DNA from: Bacteroidales bacterium
GTDB lineage: Bacteria; Bacteroidota; Bacteroidia; Bacteroidales; UBA12170
Length of the DNA: 35,685 bases
Assembly: GCA_021157585.1 (NCBI GenBank)
Contig: JAGGWH010000056.1
Coordinates: 1 to 35,685 of the forward strand
Reading direction: 5' to 3'
In this document: one piece after another, positions 8,312 to 17,816 of the stretch
How the letters are laid out: every line of letters starts with the position of its first letter
Position numbering within the stretch: the first letter of the stretch is position 1
Position numbers and translations under genes: made by a program
The notes under the pieces: generated by a model
What the model was told of the DNA's origin: nothing
The model's input: the letters and a program-made list of their open reading frames with translations, nothing else
The model's database searches: none

Positions 8312-9325
8312 ATGTCAACAGATATAAAATTAACTTTCAAAGATTTTAAAAGCGATCAGGAAGTGCGTTGGTGTGCAGGTTGTGGCGACCATGCTATTTT
8401 GAATTCCGTTCAAAAAGCAATGGCAGCAATGAACATTCCAAAAGAAAAATTTGCAGTAATTGCAGGTATTGGTTGTTCTTCTCGTTTTCCATATTATATG
8501 AATACATATGGCTTCCATACTATTCATGGTCGTGGAGCAGCCATTGCTTCCGGAGTTAAAACTGCTAATCCAGACCTTAGTGTTTGGGTTATTAATGGTG
8601 ATGGTGACGGACTCGCTATTGGAGGAAATCACTTTATTCATCTTAATCGTAGAAACATAGACCTTAATCTTTTATTATTTAATAATGAGATTTATGGTTT
8701 AACTAAAGGTCAGTATTCTCCTACAACAAAAGAGGGAACAAAAACCAAAACATCACCTTATGGAACTATTGAGCATCCTTTTAATCCCGGCGAATTGGTA
8801 TTGGGAGCTGAAGGAAAATATTTTGCTCGTTCTATTGATGTAAATATGAAACTTACACAAGAAATACTATTGAATGCACAAAATCATAAAGGAACTTCAA
8901 TAGTAGAAATATTACAAAACTGTGTGATTTTCTCAAATGGAGTTCATAGTTTTTATACCGATAAAGAAACCAAACTCGATCGTCAACTTATTTTACGTCA
9001 TGGCGAAAAAATGATCTTTGGCAAAAATAACGACAAAGGCATTGTACTGGATGGTTTAAAACTCAAAGTTGTTACTATTGGCGAAAATGGAGTTAGTGAA
9101 GATGATATATTAACACATGATGCTCACGAAGAGAGTCCATTTTTACATTGGATGTTAATCCATATGAAAGGTCCTGATTTTCCAATTGCTTTAGGTGTTA
9201 TCCGCGAGGTAAAAGCATCTACTTATGAGCAAAAAATGGAAGACCAAATTGCCGAAGTAAAAGCTAATTCGTCTATTAAAAATGTTAATGACTTACTTCA
9301 TAGCGGAAGTACATGGACAGTTTAA
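8312..9325 (+). CDS. korB: 2-oxoglutarate:ferredoxin oxidoreductase subunit beta (TPP-binding)
   Basis: The catalytic beta subunit binds thiamine diphosphate and an electron-relay [4Fe-4S] cluster. Cysteines C21 and C24 in WCAGCGD, the GIGCSSR cysteine and the LQNC cysteine fit the four cluster ligands of the family. The TPP motif runs from GDGDG (near residue 97) to the NN of LLLFNNEIYG about 30 residues later. HTIHGRGAAIASGVK is the usual neighbouring block. At 337 residues it is the standard KorB size, with no fused ferredoxin domain, so an external ferredoxin such as the one divergent from korA is needed. Confidence 0.92.
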   Translation: MSTDIKLTFKDFKSDQEVRWCAGCGDHAILNSVQKAMAAMNIPKEKFAVIAGIGCSSRFPYYMNTYGFHTIHGRGAAIASGVKTANPDLSVWVINGDGDGLAIGGNHFIHLNRRNIDLNLLLFNNEIYGLTKGQYSPTTKEGTKTKTSPYGTIEHPFNPGELVLGAEGKYFARSIDVNMKLTQEILLNAQNHKGTSIVEILQNCVIFSNGVHSFYTDKETKLDRQLILRHGEKMIFGKNNDKGIVLDGLKLKVVTIGENGVSEDDILTHDAHEESPFLHWMLIHMKGPDFPIALGVIREVKASTYEQKMEDQIAEVKANSSIKNVNDLLHSGSTWTV

Positions 9326-9346
9326 TTGGCATTATTAAATAAACAC

Positions 9347-9379
9347 AAAAAGCCTGTCAAAATTTTTGGCGGGCTTTTT
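9347..9379 (+). terminator. Intrinsic terminator after korB
   Basis: Arms 9347-9358 and 9368-9379 pair over 12 bases (AAAAAGCCTGTC with GGCGGGCTTTTT, two G-T wobbles) around a 9-base loop, followed by T-rich sequence. It lies 22 bases after the korB stop and separates the kor operon from the regulator gene. Confidence 0.85.
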
Positions 9380-9413
9380 CTTTTATATTCCTATATTTAC
9401 CAAAAAATTTGAT

Positions 9414-10097
9414 ATGGAAAATGAAGGTTGCTTAAATTGCAAGAGTGATGCTAATTGTTTTGGTGCATTAAATGATAATGAACTATTATCCATTGATAAA
9501 AATAAAGTAGCGGTAATCTTTAAAAAAGGCGAAACTATTGCAAAACAAGGTTCTTTTGCCTCCGGCTTAATCTATATCAGAAAAGGAATGGTAAAGCTTT
9601 ATAAAGAAGGAGGCGATAACAATAATCTAATTCTAAATATTTTTGGAGATGATGAATTAGTAGGTATCTCTTCTATTTACGGTGATAATGTTTTTAATTA
9701 CTCTATAGTTGCCATAGAAAAATCTGAGATATTTTTAATAGATATATCTATACTAAAAGAACTCATACAGACTAATGCTAAATTTGCTACAGCAATATTA
9801 AAACGCTCTAACAGAAATACTCTCAGAGCATACAACCAAATGTACAATCTTACACACAAACAGCTTAATGGAAGAATGGCTTCCGCGTTGATTTTTCTTT
9901 CTAATGAAGTTTATGAAAGCAACAAATTTAAACTTACACTCAGCCGAAAAGACTTAGCCGACTTTACCGGAATGTCTACTATGGGTGCTATTAGAGTTCT
10001 TAACAGTTTTAAAACGGATAAAATTATTACCGATCAAAAAGGAATTTTAGAAATTTTGGACATAGAAGCTCTCAAAATTATTGCCAAGGTTGGTTAG
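9414..10097 (+). CDS. Crp/Fnr-family transcription regulator with FNR-like cysteine triad
   Basis: 227 residues: a cyclic-nucleotide-binding-like beta barrel (about 20-130), a long dimer helix and a winged helix-turn-helix (about 165-220, with LSRKDLADFTGMSTMGAIR). The N-terminus carries C6-x2-C9-x5-C15, the same spacing as the C20/C23/C29 ligands of E. coli FNR. The protein contains no other cysteine, so a fourth ligand would have to be non-Cys, as in Bacillus Fnr. The frame runs upstream to a TTG at 9366, but that lies inside the korB terminator, so the ATG at 9414 is preferred. Its position next to korAB and ferredoxin suggests redox or oxygen control, which is inference. Confidence 0.85.
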   Translation: MENEGCLNCKSDANCFGALNDNELLSIDKNKVAVIFKKGETIAKQGSFASGLIYIRKGMVKLYKEGGDNNNLILNIFGDDELVGISSIYGDNVFNYSIVAIEKSEIFLIDISILKELIQTNAKFATAILKRSNRNTLRAYNQMYNLTHKQLNGRMASALIFLSNEVYESNKFKLTLSRKDLADFTGMSTMGAIRVLNSFKTDKIITDQKGILEILDIEALKIIAKVG

Positions 10098-10124
10098 TAA
10101 TATAATTATTGATACTTTAGAGGA

Positions 10125-13100
10125 GTGATTACCAGCTCCAAAAATACCGATTCTTCCGAACAAATTCCTCAAAAGAAAAAACGCTTTTGGCTGAAATTAT
10201 CTTTAGCTATTGCTTTAATTTTAATACTCATTGGTTTTAGCTTTAACATATTTTCTAATTTCTTTTTTAATACTGTTATTACTAAATCCTTTTCAAAATA
10301 CACAAAGCAACAGTATTCTCTTAATTTTAAAGATTTAAAAATTAATTTGATTACCGGAAAAATTATATTTTTCGATACGTATATTAATCCAACGGCAAAC
10401 ACAGACAGCTTAAGTAAATCAAAAATCAGCTTTTATTCTGATACTCTTTTGTTGCAAAATATAAATTTCCAAACCTTGTGGAGAAACAAAAACTTAGAAC
10501 TTAAAAACATATATATTCACCACTTAAAACTAGAAATAAAGCAAAAAAGTAAGGAAAATAAAAAGAATATAAATTTACCTTTAAACAACTATCTTAATAA
10601 ATTACAAATTGCTAACATTGAAGTAATAAAGGCCGAAATAAAATACAAACAAAATACAGATTCTGTCTACATCCCAAATTTAGCTTTTCAACTTCAAGAG
10701 TTTCATATTGATTCGCTTAGAGATACTGTAAAAAGTAACCGATTCCATTATGGTAACATTAATTTATTTTTAAAGAACCAACAATTACAGTTACCGGATA
10801 AAAGCCATACTCTTTATTGTAAAAATTTAAAACTATCAAGTAAAGAAAAATATTTTGAGCTTGATGGATTTAATATAAAACCTTCTGTAGGAAGCAATAA
10901 ACATACACGTTTTACAGCAGATATTTCAGAACTAAAAATAGAAGATTTTGAATTTGATTCACTAATTATAAAAAAACAGCTGCTTGCTAAAAACCTACTA
11001 CTCAATGTAAACCACTTAAATATTAAGCTAAATAGTAAATCGAAGAAAATAATAAATACCACGCTTAAAAAGCAAATAAATGTATTTTTTAAAGATAACT
11101 TTAGAAAAGTTTCTGTTGATAGCAGTAGAATAATAATTGCTGATAGTCGAATAAATTTACCCGATAATAAACAAATTAGCTTCTCTAAAAAAAGCAGTCT
11201 ATTTATTAATAATTTTAGGTTTAATCCAAAGAATAAAACTGAATTCTCTTTTACTGACGGTTCTCTCTCCCTTAAGAAACTGTATTTTTATAATCCCCTT
11301 AACAAACAAAAACTACAATTTAGTCAGGCAAATATAAACTACAAAAACCAAAGTTTAAATATTTTTGATATCGACTATATTTCCGATTCAAGTACTAACA
11401 TCAGTATTAAGTTAAATGAAATTAAACTGGAGAATGTTAATTGGGGAAAATTTCGAAATGAAAATAAATTATTAGCCACAAGATTATATTTAAAAGAAGG
11501 TAATATAAATCAGCAATACGCTTTAAACCCAATGTCTTCTTTTAATTTAAATAAAATTGATTCTCTTATATTTCCCATCTTTCAATTGCTTAAAATTAAA
11601 ACTATTCAATTTGATAATTGGAATTACCAGCTCGCATCTAAAGCAATCAAAGCTAAAAATATTAATCTTCAGCTCGAAGATTTTCAAATTCCAAGCGACT
11701 CTACTTTAGCTTTCAAAACCTTCTCTAATTTTAATACTAAAATTCAACAATTTAGCTGGATAAACAAAGACCAGACTCATCATTATTTAACTAAAGGAAT
11801 TGAATTAAACAGTCGGAAGAAAAATATAAATATCGAAGAAATCCAAAGCTTTCCGCGATGGAAAACCCTTAATAATAAGCTAATAGAGAATAAAGCACGT
11901 TTTAAAATATTTGGTAATAATATAGAAATAAAAACCGCAAAGCCTTTTTGTCAGATAAATTTAAACGACACTCTTATTTTAAGTAAGTTTTTTATCGATT
12001 CGCTTAATCTAAAACAATTTGACAAAAATATAAACGGAAAAAAATTAGAGTTAGAAATACCTCCTACTAAAATAATATCCTTTAAGTTAAGCCAAGGTAA
12101 TTTTGCAGCATATAACGATAGCTCTGTATTAAGCCGCTTAGCTCAAATAAACGGAATTCAGTTTCGGGGTGATTCTTTAGAAATATATAACGACAGTCTG
12201 TTTTCAATAAACTATAAACATTTGTTGGCAATTACAAAAAATGGATTCTATCAAAACGAAGATCAGGGATTAAGCTTTAATTTTAAAAAAATTAATTATA
12301 ATTCAGAAGATAGAACAATAGATATACATCAAATTAAAGCCGAAATATTATCTGATGGAAATGACAAAACATTTAGCCATAAACTAAATTCAAAACTACT
12401 ACAACTCAAAGATTTAGACTATAACTTATTTTTTCAACGAAATTTGATTTCGGCTAAAGAATTTAATTTGAGTTCGCCAAAACTTATAAGTAAAACTCGA
12501 TCTGAAAACAAACTGCAAATAAATTCTAAAGATATTTTTTCGGTCGAAAATTTACAACATCTTCCTTATTTAAAATTTGATCGCTTTATTATTCGCGATT
12601 TCACTTGGCTGGCGACGTACACTGTTAAGGGAATTACTAATATCACAACTTATGAAAAAGCAAACTTTGAAGCTATAGATTTCCGTTTAAGTCATCGCTC
12701 TTTTGCCAATCCCGAACGTTTATTTTTCTCTCAATCAATTAATTTCAGTATAAAAAATCTTAGGCAGCATATACAAAATGGAAATTATTTATTGATGGTT
12801 GATAATATTAATTTTTCGTCTATACAAAAACAAATGGATTTTAATAAAGTTCAGTTCTACACCTTACAAAAGTCAGAACGAAACAATTATAATTTTACAA
12901 TAGATCAAATTTCTTTTCATAAAATAAATTTTGCCGATTTTCAACGCGATTACAGCCTTACAATAGATAATATACTGATTAATAAACCTATAACTAAATT
13001 ACAACTCTTTAATTTAGATGAAGGTTCAACAATAAATAGCTTAAGTGCTATGGATCTTTATCCAACAATAAAGAACTTTTTCTCGAAAATTACATTGAAT

Positions 13101-14291
13101 AAAATAGATGTTAGAAATATGAATCTTAAGTTAGAAATCCCTAAAGGAAATAGTACCGATACTTATACTTTAGGACACCTTAACTTACAAGTACGTAATT
13201 TTATACTTGATTCTACAGCCAAGGCTTTTCAAAATAATCGCTTTTTCTATTCTCAAAACACTCTCATTCATTTACAAAATTATTCAGCTAATATTGATAA
13301 TAATCTTTATCGGATAAATTTTAGAGATTTGCGTCTATCAACACTTAACAGAATAATAGAAATTGATTCCTTTCGGCTTAAACCACAATATAACTATGCC
13401 GATTTTGCAAAACGCTTACAATATCAAACCGATCGCTTCGACTTAGAAATAGACAAAATAAAACTCTTAGGCATAGATTTCCAAGACGCTATTTTCCGAC
13501 AAAAATACATCGTCCATAAAGCAGAAATTGATAATCTTAAAGGAGAAGTTTATCGCGATGCATTATATCCACGATTACCCGACTATTATCCGGCAAATCC
13601 TATTCAACGCCTACTATCACTGCCATATTTTATCCAATTTGATACAGTATATCTGAATAATGCATATTTTGCTTATAAAGAAAAAGGGAATCGTACACCG
13701 GAGCCCGGTCATATTTTCTTCAATCAGTTAAATGCTCAGATATTAAATGTTTCCAATAATCCTGATTTTATAAAATTTGGAGGAAATACTGTTCTTAATG
13801 CACAAGCTCTGCTTATGGGTAAAGGAAAACTTATTTTAGATGTGCATTTTCCATTGCTTAAACAGGGAAAAGAATTCAAATTAAATGCAAATATGTCTCA
13901 AATAGAGATGGATGATTTAGAACCAATATTACGACCACTTGCATTAATTCAAGCACGTAGCGGAACCATTAAATCTGTTGAATTATCTGTTGAAGCAAAC
14001 GACGATTATGCCTTTGGAAACATGTTAATGCTCTACAATAATATGAAAATAGAAGTTTTGAATAAGTCGATGAAAAAAGGATTTTTTAGTTCCTTATTTG
14101 CCAATGCACTTATTAGAACGGGAAATACAAATACCATATTTCCCCGAAGAGGCCCTATCTATTTTGAACGGAACAAAGAACGCTCCCTATTCAACTATTG
14201 GGCAGAAATTAGCATTTTAGGAATGAAAACAAGTATGGGGCTTGCCGATAGGCGAATCGCTAAAAAAGTAAAGAAATTACAAAAGAAATAA
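10125..14291 (+). CDS. Very large AsmA-like (DUF748-type) membrane-anchored protein, 1388 aa
   Basis: A basic N-terminus is followed by one transmembrane helix (about residues 22-48). More than 1300 residues of beta-rich, Lys/Asn/Ile-rich sequence follow, with recurring strand-turn units. The final 250 residues (GKGKLILDVHFPLL, DLEPILRPLALIQARSGTIK, then an AsmA-like tail) resemble the C-terminal module of AsmA/TamB-type proteins. These proteins bridge the periplasm and handle lipid or outer-membrane traffic. That role is inferred from fold class only. The start is a GTG with AGAGGA touching it. The next codon, ATT, would be better spaced but is a rare start. The gene begins 27 bases after the regulator gene, so cotranscription is likely. 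Confidence 0.72.
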   Translation: MITSSKNTDSSEQIPQKKKRFWLKLSLAIALILILIGFSFNIFSNFFFNTVITKSFSKYTKQQYSLNFKDLKINLITGKIIFFDTYINPTANTDSLSKSKISFYSDTLLLQNINFQTLWRNKNLELKNIYIHHLKLEIKQKSKENKKNINLPLNNYLNKLQIANIEVIKAEIKYKQNTDSVYIPNLAFQLQEFHIDSLRDTVKSNRFHYGNINLFLKNQQLQLPDKSHTLYCKNLKLSSKEKYFELDGFNIKPSVGSNKHTRFTADISELKIEDFEFDSLIIKKQLLAKNLLLNVNHLNIKLNSKSKKIINTTLKKQINVFFKDNFRKVSVDSSRIIIADSRINLPDNKQISFSKKSSLFINNFRFNPKNKTEFSFTDGSLSLKKLYFYNPLNKQKLQFSQANINYKNQSLNIFDIDYISDSSTNISIKLNEIKLENVNWGKFRNENKLLATRLYLKEGNINQQYALNPMSSFNLNKIDSLIFPIFQLLKIKTIQFDNWNYQLASKAIKAKNINLQLEDFQIPSDSTLAFKTFSNFNTKIQQFSWINKDQTHHYLTKGIELNSRKKNINIEEIQSFPRWKTLNNKLIENKARFKIFGNNIEIKTAKPFCQINLNDTLILSKFFIDSLNLKQFDKNINGKKLELEIPPTKIISFKLSQGNFAAYNDSSVLSRLAQINGIQFRGDSLEIYNDSLFSINYKHLLAITKNGFYQNEDQGLSFNFKKINYNSEDRTIDIHQIKAEILSDGNDKTFSHKLNSKLLQLKDLDYNLFFQRNLISAKEFNLSSPKLISKTRSENKLQINSKDIFSVENLQHLPYLKFDRFIIRDFTWLATYTVKGITNITTYEKANFEAIDFRLSHRSFANPERLFFSQSINFSIKNLRQHIQNGNYLLMVDNINFSSIQKQMDFNKVQFYTLQKSERNNYNFTIDQISFHKINFADFQRDYSLTIDNILINKPITKLQLFNLDEGSTINSLSAMDLYPTIKNFFSKITLNKIDVRNMNLKLEIPKGNSTDTYTLGHLNLQVRNFILDSTAKAFQNNRFFYSQNTLIHLQNYSANIDNNLYRINFRDLRLSTLNRIIEIDSFRLKPQYNYADFAKRLQYQTDRFDLEIDKIKLLGIDFQDAIFRQKYIVHKAEIDNLKGEVYRDALYPRLPDYYPANPIQRLLSLPYFIQFDTVYLNNAYFAYKEKGNRTPEPGHIFFNQLNAQILNVSNNPDFIKFGGNTVLNAQALLMGKGKLILDVHFPLLKQGKEFKLNANMSQIEMDDLEPILRPLALIQARSGTIKSVELSVEANDDYAFGNMLMLYNNMKIEVLNKSMKKGFFSSLFANALIRTGNTNTIFPRRGPIYFERNKERSLFNYWAEISILGMKTSMGLADRRIAKKVKKLQKK

Positions 14292-14323
14292 CACCAATCA
14301 ATTTGATGCATTTTTGATATAAG

Positions 14324-14722
14324 CTACAAAAACCCTAAATCGAGCTGAGCTTCTTCACTCATCATATCCTTATCCCAAGGCGGTTCAAAAGTCATTTCAA
14401 TATGCACATCTTTAACACCTTCAATAGCTTTTACCTTTTCGTGAACTTCATTAGGCATTGACTCTGCAACCGGACAATTAGGTGCCGTTAAAGTCATAAC
14501 AATTTCCACTTGATAATCTTCTGCAACATTCACTTCGTAGATAAGACCTAAATCGAAAATGTTAACCGGAATTTCAGGATCGAAAATAGATTTAAGTACA
14601 TTTAAGATCTTTTTTTCGAGCTCCATTTTTGTTGTAATAATAGGTTTTTCACCCATTACTTTTTCCTCTTTCAGCTTTTCTTTAGCGACTTCTTTTTTCT
14701 CTTTTTTACCCCAACCAAACAT
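14324..14722 (-). CDS. sufT: MIP18/DUF59-family Fe-S assembly protein (SufT-like)
   Basis: The core (about residues 33-120) is a MIP18/DUF59 domain with IFDPEIPVNIFDLGLIY, the conserved cysteine in TAPNCP and the FEPPWDKDMMSEEA ending. The family acts in cluster maturation and transfer to target proteins. It is the last gene of the suf operon, 10 bases after sufE, which supports the role. The first 30 residues form an unusual strongly charged extension (MFGWGKKEKKEV and more Lys/Glu). An internal Met at residue 23 (MGEKPII) could be an alternative start. It converges with the AsmA-like gene. Confidence 0.85.
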   Translation of the reverse strand: MFGWGKKEKKEVAKEKLKEEKVMGEKPIITTKMELEKKILNVLKSIFDPEIPVNIFDLGLIYEVNVAEDYQVEIVMTLTAPNCPVAESMPNEVHEKVKAIEGVKDVHIEMTFEPPWDKDMMSEEAQLDLGFL

Positions 14723-14732
14723 AATTCATAAT

Positions 14733-15155
14733 TTAATTTCCTTTAGCTTGAAAAGCCAAAGCATACAATTTAATTTGTTTAATCATTGAAAGTAATCCGT
14801 TTGCTCTTGTTGGAGATAAATGCTCTTGCAAGCCAATTTGATTTAAAAATTCTAAGTCAGCATTAATGATATCTTCCGGTTTTTCACCAGACAAAATGTT
14901 TACTAAAAGATAAACAATACCTTTTGTTATTACAGCATCGCTATCCGCTCTCAATATCATTTTTCCATCTTCCATCTCAGCTGAAATCCAAACACGCGAC
15001 TGACAGCCAGTAATCAAATGACTTTCATTTCTATATTTATCATCAATAATTGGCAAAGACTGACCTAATTCTATCAGATAATTATATTTATCCATCCAGT
15101 CTTCAAAGAGGCCGAATTCTTCAATTATATTATTTTCTTTTTCTTGAATTGTCAT
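14733..15155 (-). CDS. sufE: SufE, sulfur-transfer partner of SufS
   Basis: Accepts persulfide sulfur from the cysteine desulfurase SufS and passes it to the SufBCD scaffold. The 140-residue protein carries the acceptor cysteine C51 in GCQSRVW, the same position as in E. coli SufE. The surrounding pattern LITGCQSRVW is standard, as is the C-terminal LSPTRANGL. It follows sufS by 27 bases and precedes the sufT-like gene by 10. No anomalies seen. Confidence 0.94.
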   Translation of the reverse strand: MTIQEKENNIIEEFGLFEDWMDKYNYLIELGQSLPIIDDKYRNESHLITGCQSRVWISAEMEDGKMILRADSDAVITKGIVYLLVNILSGEKPEDIINADLEFLNQIGLQEHLSPTRANGLLSMIKQIKLYALAFQAKGN

Positions 15156-15182
15156 TTCTAATTTTCTTACAAAATTAATGTT

Positions 15183-16403
15183 TTAACCAAACATTTCAAT
15201 GGTTTTTTGTATCGCTTTAACCAAACGATCAATCTCTTCTTTAGTATTGTAAGCAGCAAAAGAAGCCCTTATTGTTCCCCGTATTCCAAAGCGTTTCATA
15301 ATGGGTTCTGCACAATGATTCCCTGTACGAACAGCAATTCCAAATTGATCTAATATTGTTCCTACATCGTAGGGATGAATACCATCAATCAAAAATGAAA
15401 GTACGGCTGCCTTATTTTTAGCATTTCCAATAATTCGAATACGATCGATTTTCTGGAATTCAGCAGTTGCATAGCTTAAAACTTCATTCTCTATCTTCGC
15501 TAAATTATCAATACCTTCTTTTTGCATAAATTCAATAGCAGCTTCAAAGCCTAAGACATCAGCAACATTAGGCGTTCCTGCTTCAAATTTAAAAGGAAGT
15601 TCATTGTAAGTCGTTTTTTCAAAACTCACACTTTCTATCATCTCTCCTCCACCTTGATAAGGCTGAAGTTCTTCTAATAATACCTTCTTACCATATAAAA
15701 CCCCTATACCCATAGGTCCATACATTTTATGGCTCGAAAAAGCATAAAAATCGCAATCCAATTGCTGAACATCAACAGCCAAATGAGCAACTGCTTGAGC
15801 ACCATCAATTAAAACCAAACTTTTATTTTGATGTGCTAAATCAATTATTTCTTTTATAGGATTTAATGTTCCCAAAGCATTTGAGACATGACCAACAGCC
15901 ACTAAACAGGTACGTTCGTTCAACAAACCAGCATATTCGTTCATCAAAAGCTCACCTTTATCATTTACAGGAATAACACGAAGTTTTGCTTTTTTTCGTT
16001 CACAAAGCATTTGCCAAGGAACAATGTTAGAGTGATGCTCCAATTCGGTAACGATAATCTCGTCACCTTCCTTAATAAAAGTTTCTCCCAAAGAAAAAGC
16101 CAACAAATTAATAGAATCTGTAGTTCCTTTAGTGAAGACAATCTCCTTAGAACTATTAGCATTAATAAAATCCTTTACTTTTATTCGTGCTTGCTCATAA
16201 GCATCGGTAGCTCTTTGCGATAAATGATGTACTCCACGATGGATATTGCTATTGAAATTAGTATAGTAATTACTAATTCTATCAATTACCATTTGAGGTT
16301 TCTGAGTAGTTGCTGCATTATCAAAATACACCAAAGGATATTTATTTATCTTCTGTTTTAAGATTGGGAATTGCGCAATAATTTGTTCTTGGTTTGCATC
16401 CAT
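15183..16403 (-). CDS. sufS: SufS-type cysteine desulfurase
   Basis: A PLP enzyme that converts cysteine to alanine and delivers sulfur for Fe-S clusters. The 406-residue chain has the Schiff-base lysine K226 in SSHKMYGP and the persulfide cysteine C364 in RTGNHCAEP, numbered as in E. coli SufS. Other landmarks are FDNAATTQKP at the N-terminus, ELEHHSNIVPW near residue 120 and DGAQAVAH near 200. The short active-site loop marks a group II (SufS/CsdA) enzyme. It lies 4 bases downstream of sufD. Confidence 0.95.
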   Translation of the reverse strand: MDANQEQIIAQFPILKQKINKYPLVYFDNAATTQKPQMVIDRISNYYTNFNSNIHRGVHHLSQRATDAYEQARIKVKDFINANSSKEIVFTKGTTDSINLLAFSLGETFIKEGDEIIVTELEHHSNIVPWQMLCERKKAKLRVIPVNDKGELLMNEYAGLLNERTCLVAVGHVSNALGTLNPIKEIIDLAHQNKSLVLIDGAQAVAHLAVDVQQLDCDFYAFSSHKMYGPMGIGVLYGKKVLLEELQPYQGGGEMIESVSFEKTTYNELPFKFEAGTPNVADVLGFEAAIEFMQKEGIDNLAKIENEVLSYATAEFQKIDRIRIIGNAKNKAAVLSFLIDGIHPYDVGTILDQFGIAVRTGNHCAEPIMKRFGIRGTIRASFAAYNTKEEIDRLVKAIQKTIEMFG

Positions 16404-16407
16404 AAAA

Positions 16408-17814
16408 CTAAATTTTACTCATATCTATTTCAAAATTATATTCTTCAGGAGTACTACAGTGCAATACACATTGATCGCAGATAGAAAGCTCACCACGTAG
16501 ACGTTTCTTTATCATATCTTGGATACGATCGCGCAAAGAATCTATTTTAATTTCTTGAGTTACTTCAGCAGCAAAGGCGTACATCAATAACATTCTAGCA
16601 TTGTCTTCGCTAATACCTCTTTGGCGAATATAAAACATAGCACTTTCGTCGAGCTGACCAACGGTAGCACCATGACTACATTTAACATCATCGGCATAAA
16701 TCTCCAAAAAAGGTTTAGTGTTAATCATTGCCTTATCTGTAAGGATAATATTTGCATTATTTTGGAATGCCAATGTTTTCTGTGCATCCTTACGAACCAA
16801 AATGTGCCCTTTAAAAACGGCATGTGCATAATCGTCTAATATACCTTTAAACAACTCGTTACTTGTGCAATTTGGAACCGCATGATCTACATAAACTTGA
16901 TTATCGATATGCTGATTTTTATCGGCAAGATACACACCTCTAATATCGGCATTAGCACCTTCGCCATTAAATTTGGTATATGTTTCGTTTCTTATTAAAC
17001 CGCCATTAAGTATAAAACTATTAGTATTTAATCTTGAATCACGTGCTTGCTCAACAGCTAAACTATTAATAAGGCTGGAGTTATTATTTATGTTTTGCAA
17101 ACGATAATGATCGAGAGAAGCATTAGCTCCTAAAACAATTTCTGTAACCGAATTAGTTAAACTTCTTTTATAGTTATAAGAGTCGTCACACTGAATAATC
17201 TTAAGTTGACTATTCTCTTCAAGTATAATAAGGTTACGATTTTGCACAAATACATCATTGATTGTACCTACTGCATTTATAAGTTGTATTGGCTTTTCGG
17301 AAATAACATTTTTTGGTACGTATACAAAAAGACCATCTAAAAACAAGGCCGTATTTAAAGCATTAAAAGCATTATTTTCTGTTTTTGCATATTTACCAAA
17401 ATGCTTTGCAATCAATTCAGGATATTTATCAAAAGCTGCACTAAGACTTCCTACAATTACCCCATCTTTTAAAGTATAAATCGGGCTTTCATTATAAACA
17501 AATCTGCCTTTATAAAGATTTACCACAAAAGCATCTAAATCGTTTATATCGCATTCAAAGACTTCATCTAAAGCATCTTGCATTTGTAAATCTTCAGAGA
17601 CCATAGTATAATCAAACGATAAAACTGTTTTCAAATCGGTATTTCGCCATTTTTCGAGTTTTTTATGTGGAAAGCCCAAACGCTTAAATTCGGCTAAAGC
17701 AAGTGTTCTCTGCTTTTGTAAACCGGAAAAAGCCTTTCCATCCTTTTCTACAACAGCATCAAACCATTGTGAAATTTTGTTTAGCGCAGGTATTGTATTT
17801 ATTTCCTGACTCAT
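16408..17814 (-). CDS. sufD: SufD, scaffold subunit, with an extra C-terminal Cys motif
   Basis: SufD pairs with SufB and SufC to form the Fe-S scaffold complex. The 468-residue chain shows the usual divergent N-terminus (KLEKWRNTDL near residue 56), the beta-helix core, and the conserved block DDVKCSHGATVGQLDE with the functional histidine. Unlike E. coli SufD, it ends in a tail with C446-x2-C449-x3-C453 (CDQCVLHC). This tail could bind metal or a cluster, which is inference. The spacing to sufC is 2 bases, so translation is probably coupled. Confidence 0.92.
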   Translation of the reverse strand: MSQEINTIPALNKISQWFDAVVEKDGKAFSGLQKQRTLALAEFKRLGFPHKKLEKWRNTDLKTVLSFDYTMVSEDLQMQDALDEVFECDINDLDAFVVNLYKGRFVYNESPIYTLKDGVIVGSLSAAFDKYPELIAKHFGKYAKTENNAFNALNTALFLDGLFVYVPKNVISEKPIQLINAVGTINDVFVQNRNLIILEENSQLKIIQCDDSYNYKRSLTNSVTEIVLGANASLDHYRLQNINNNSSLINSLAVEQARDSRLNTNSFILNGGLIRNETYTKFNGEGANADIRGVYLADKNQHIDNQVYVDHAVPNCTSNELFKGILDDYAHAVFKGHILVRKDAQKTLAFQNNANIILTDKAMINTKPFLEIYADDVKCSHGATVGQLDESAMFYIRQRGISEDNARMLLMYAFAAEVTQEIKIDSLRDRIQDMIKKRLRGELSICDQCVLHCSTPEEYNFEIDMSKI

Positions 17815-17816
17815 AT

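Noticed and set aside
9366-9413. Longer N-terminus for the Crp/Fnr protein from a TTG
   Set aside because: The segment lies in the korB terminator hairpin and T-tract; ATG 9414 gives the normal length.
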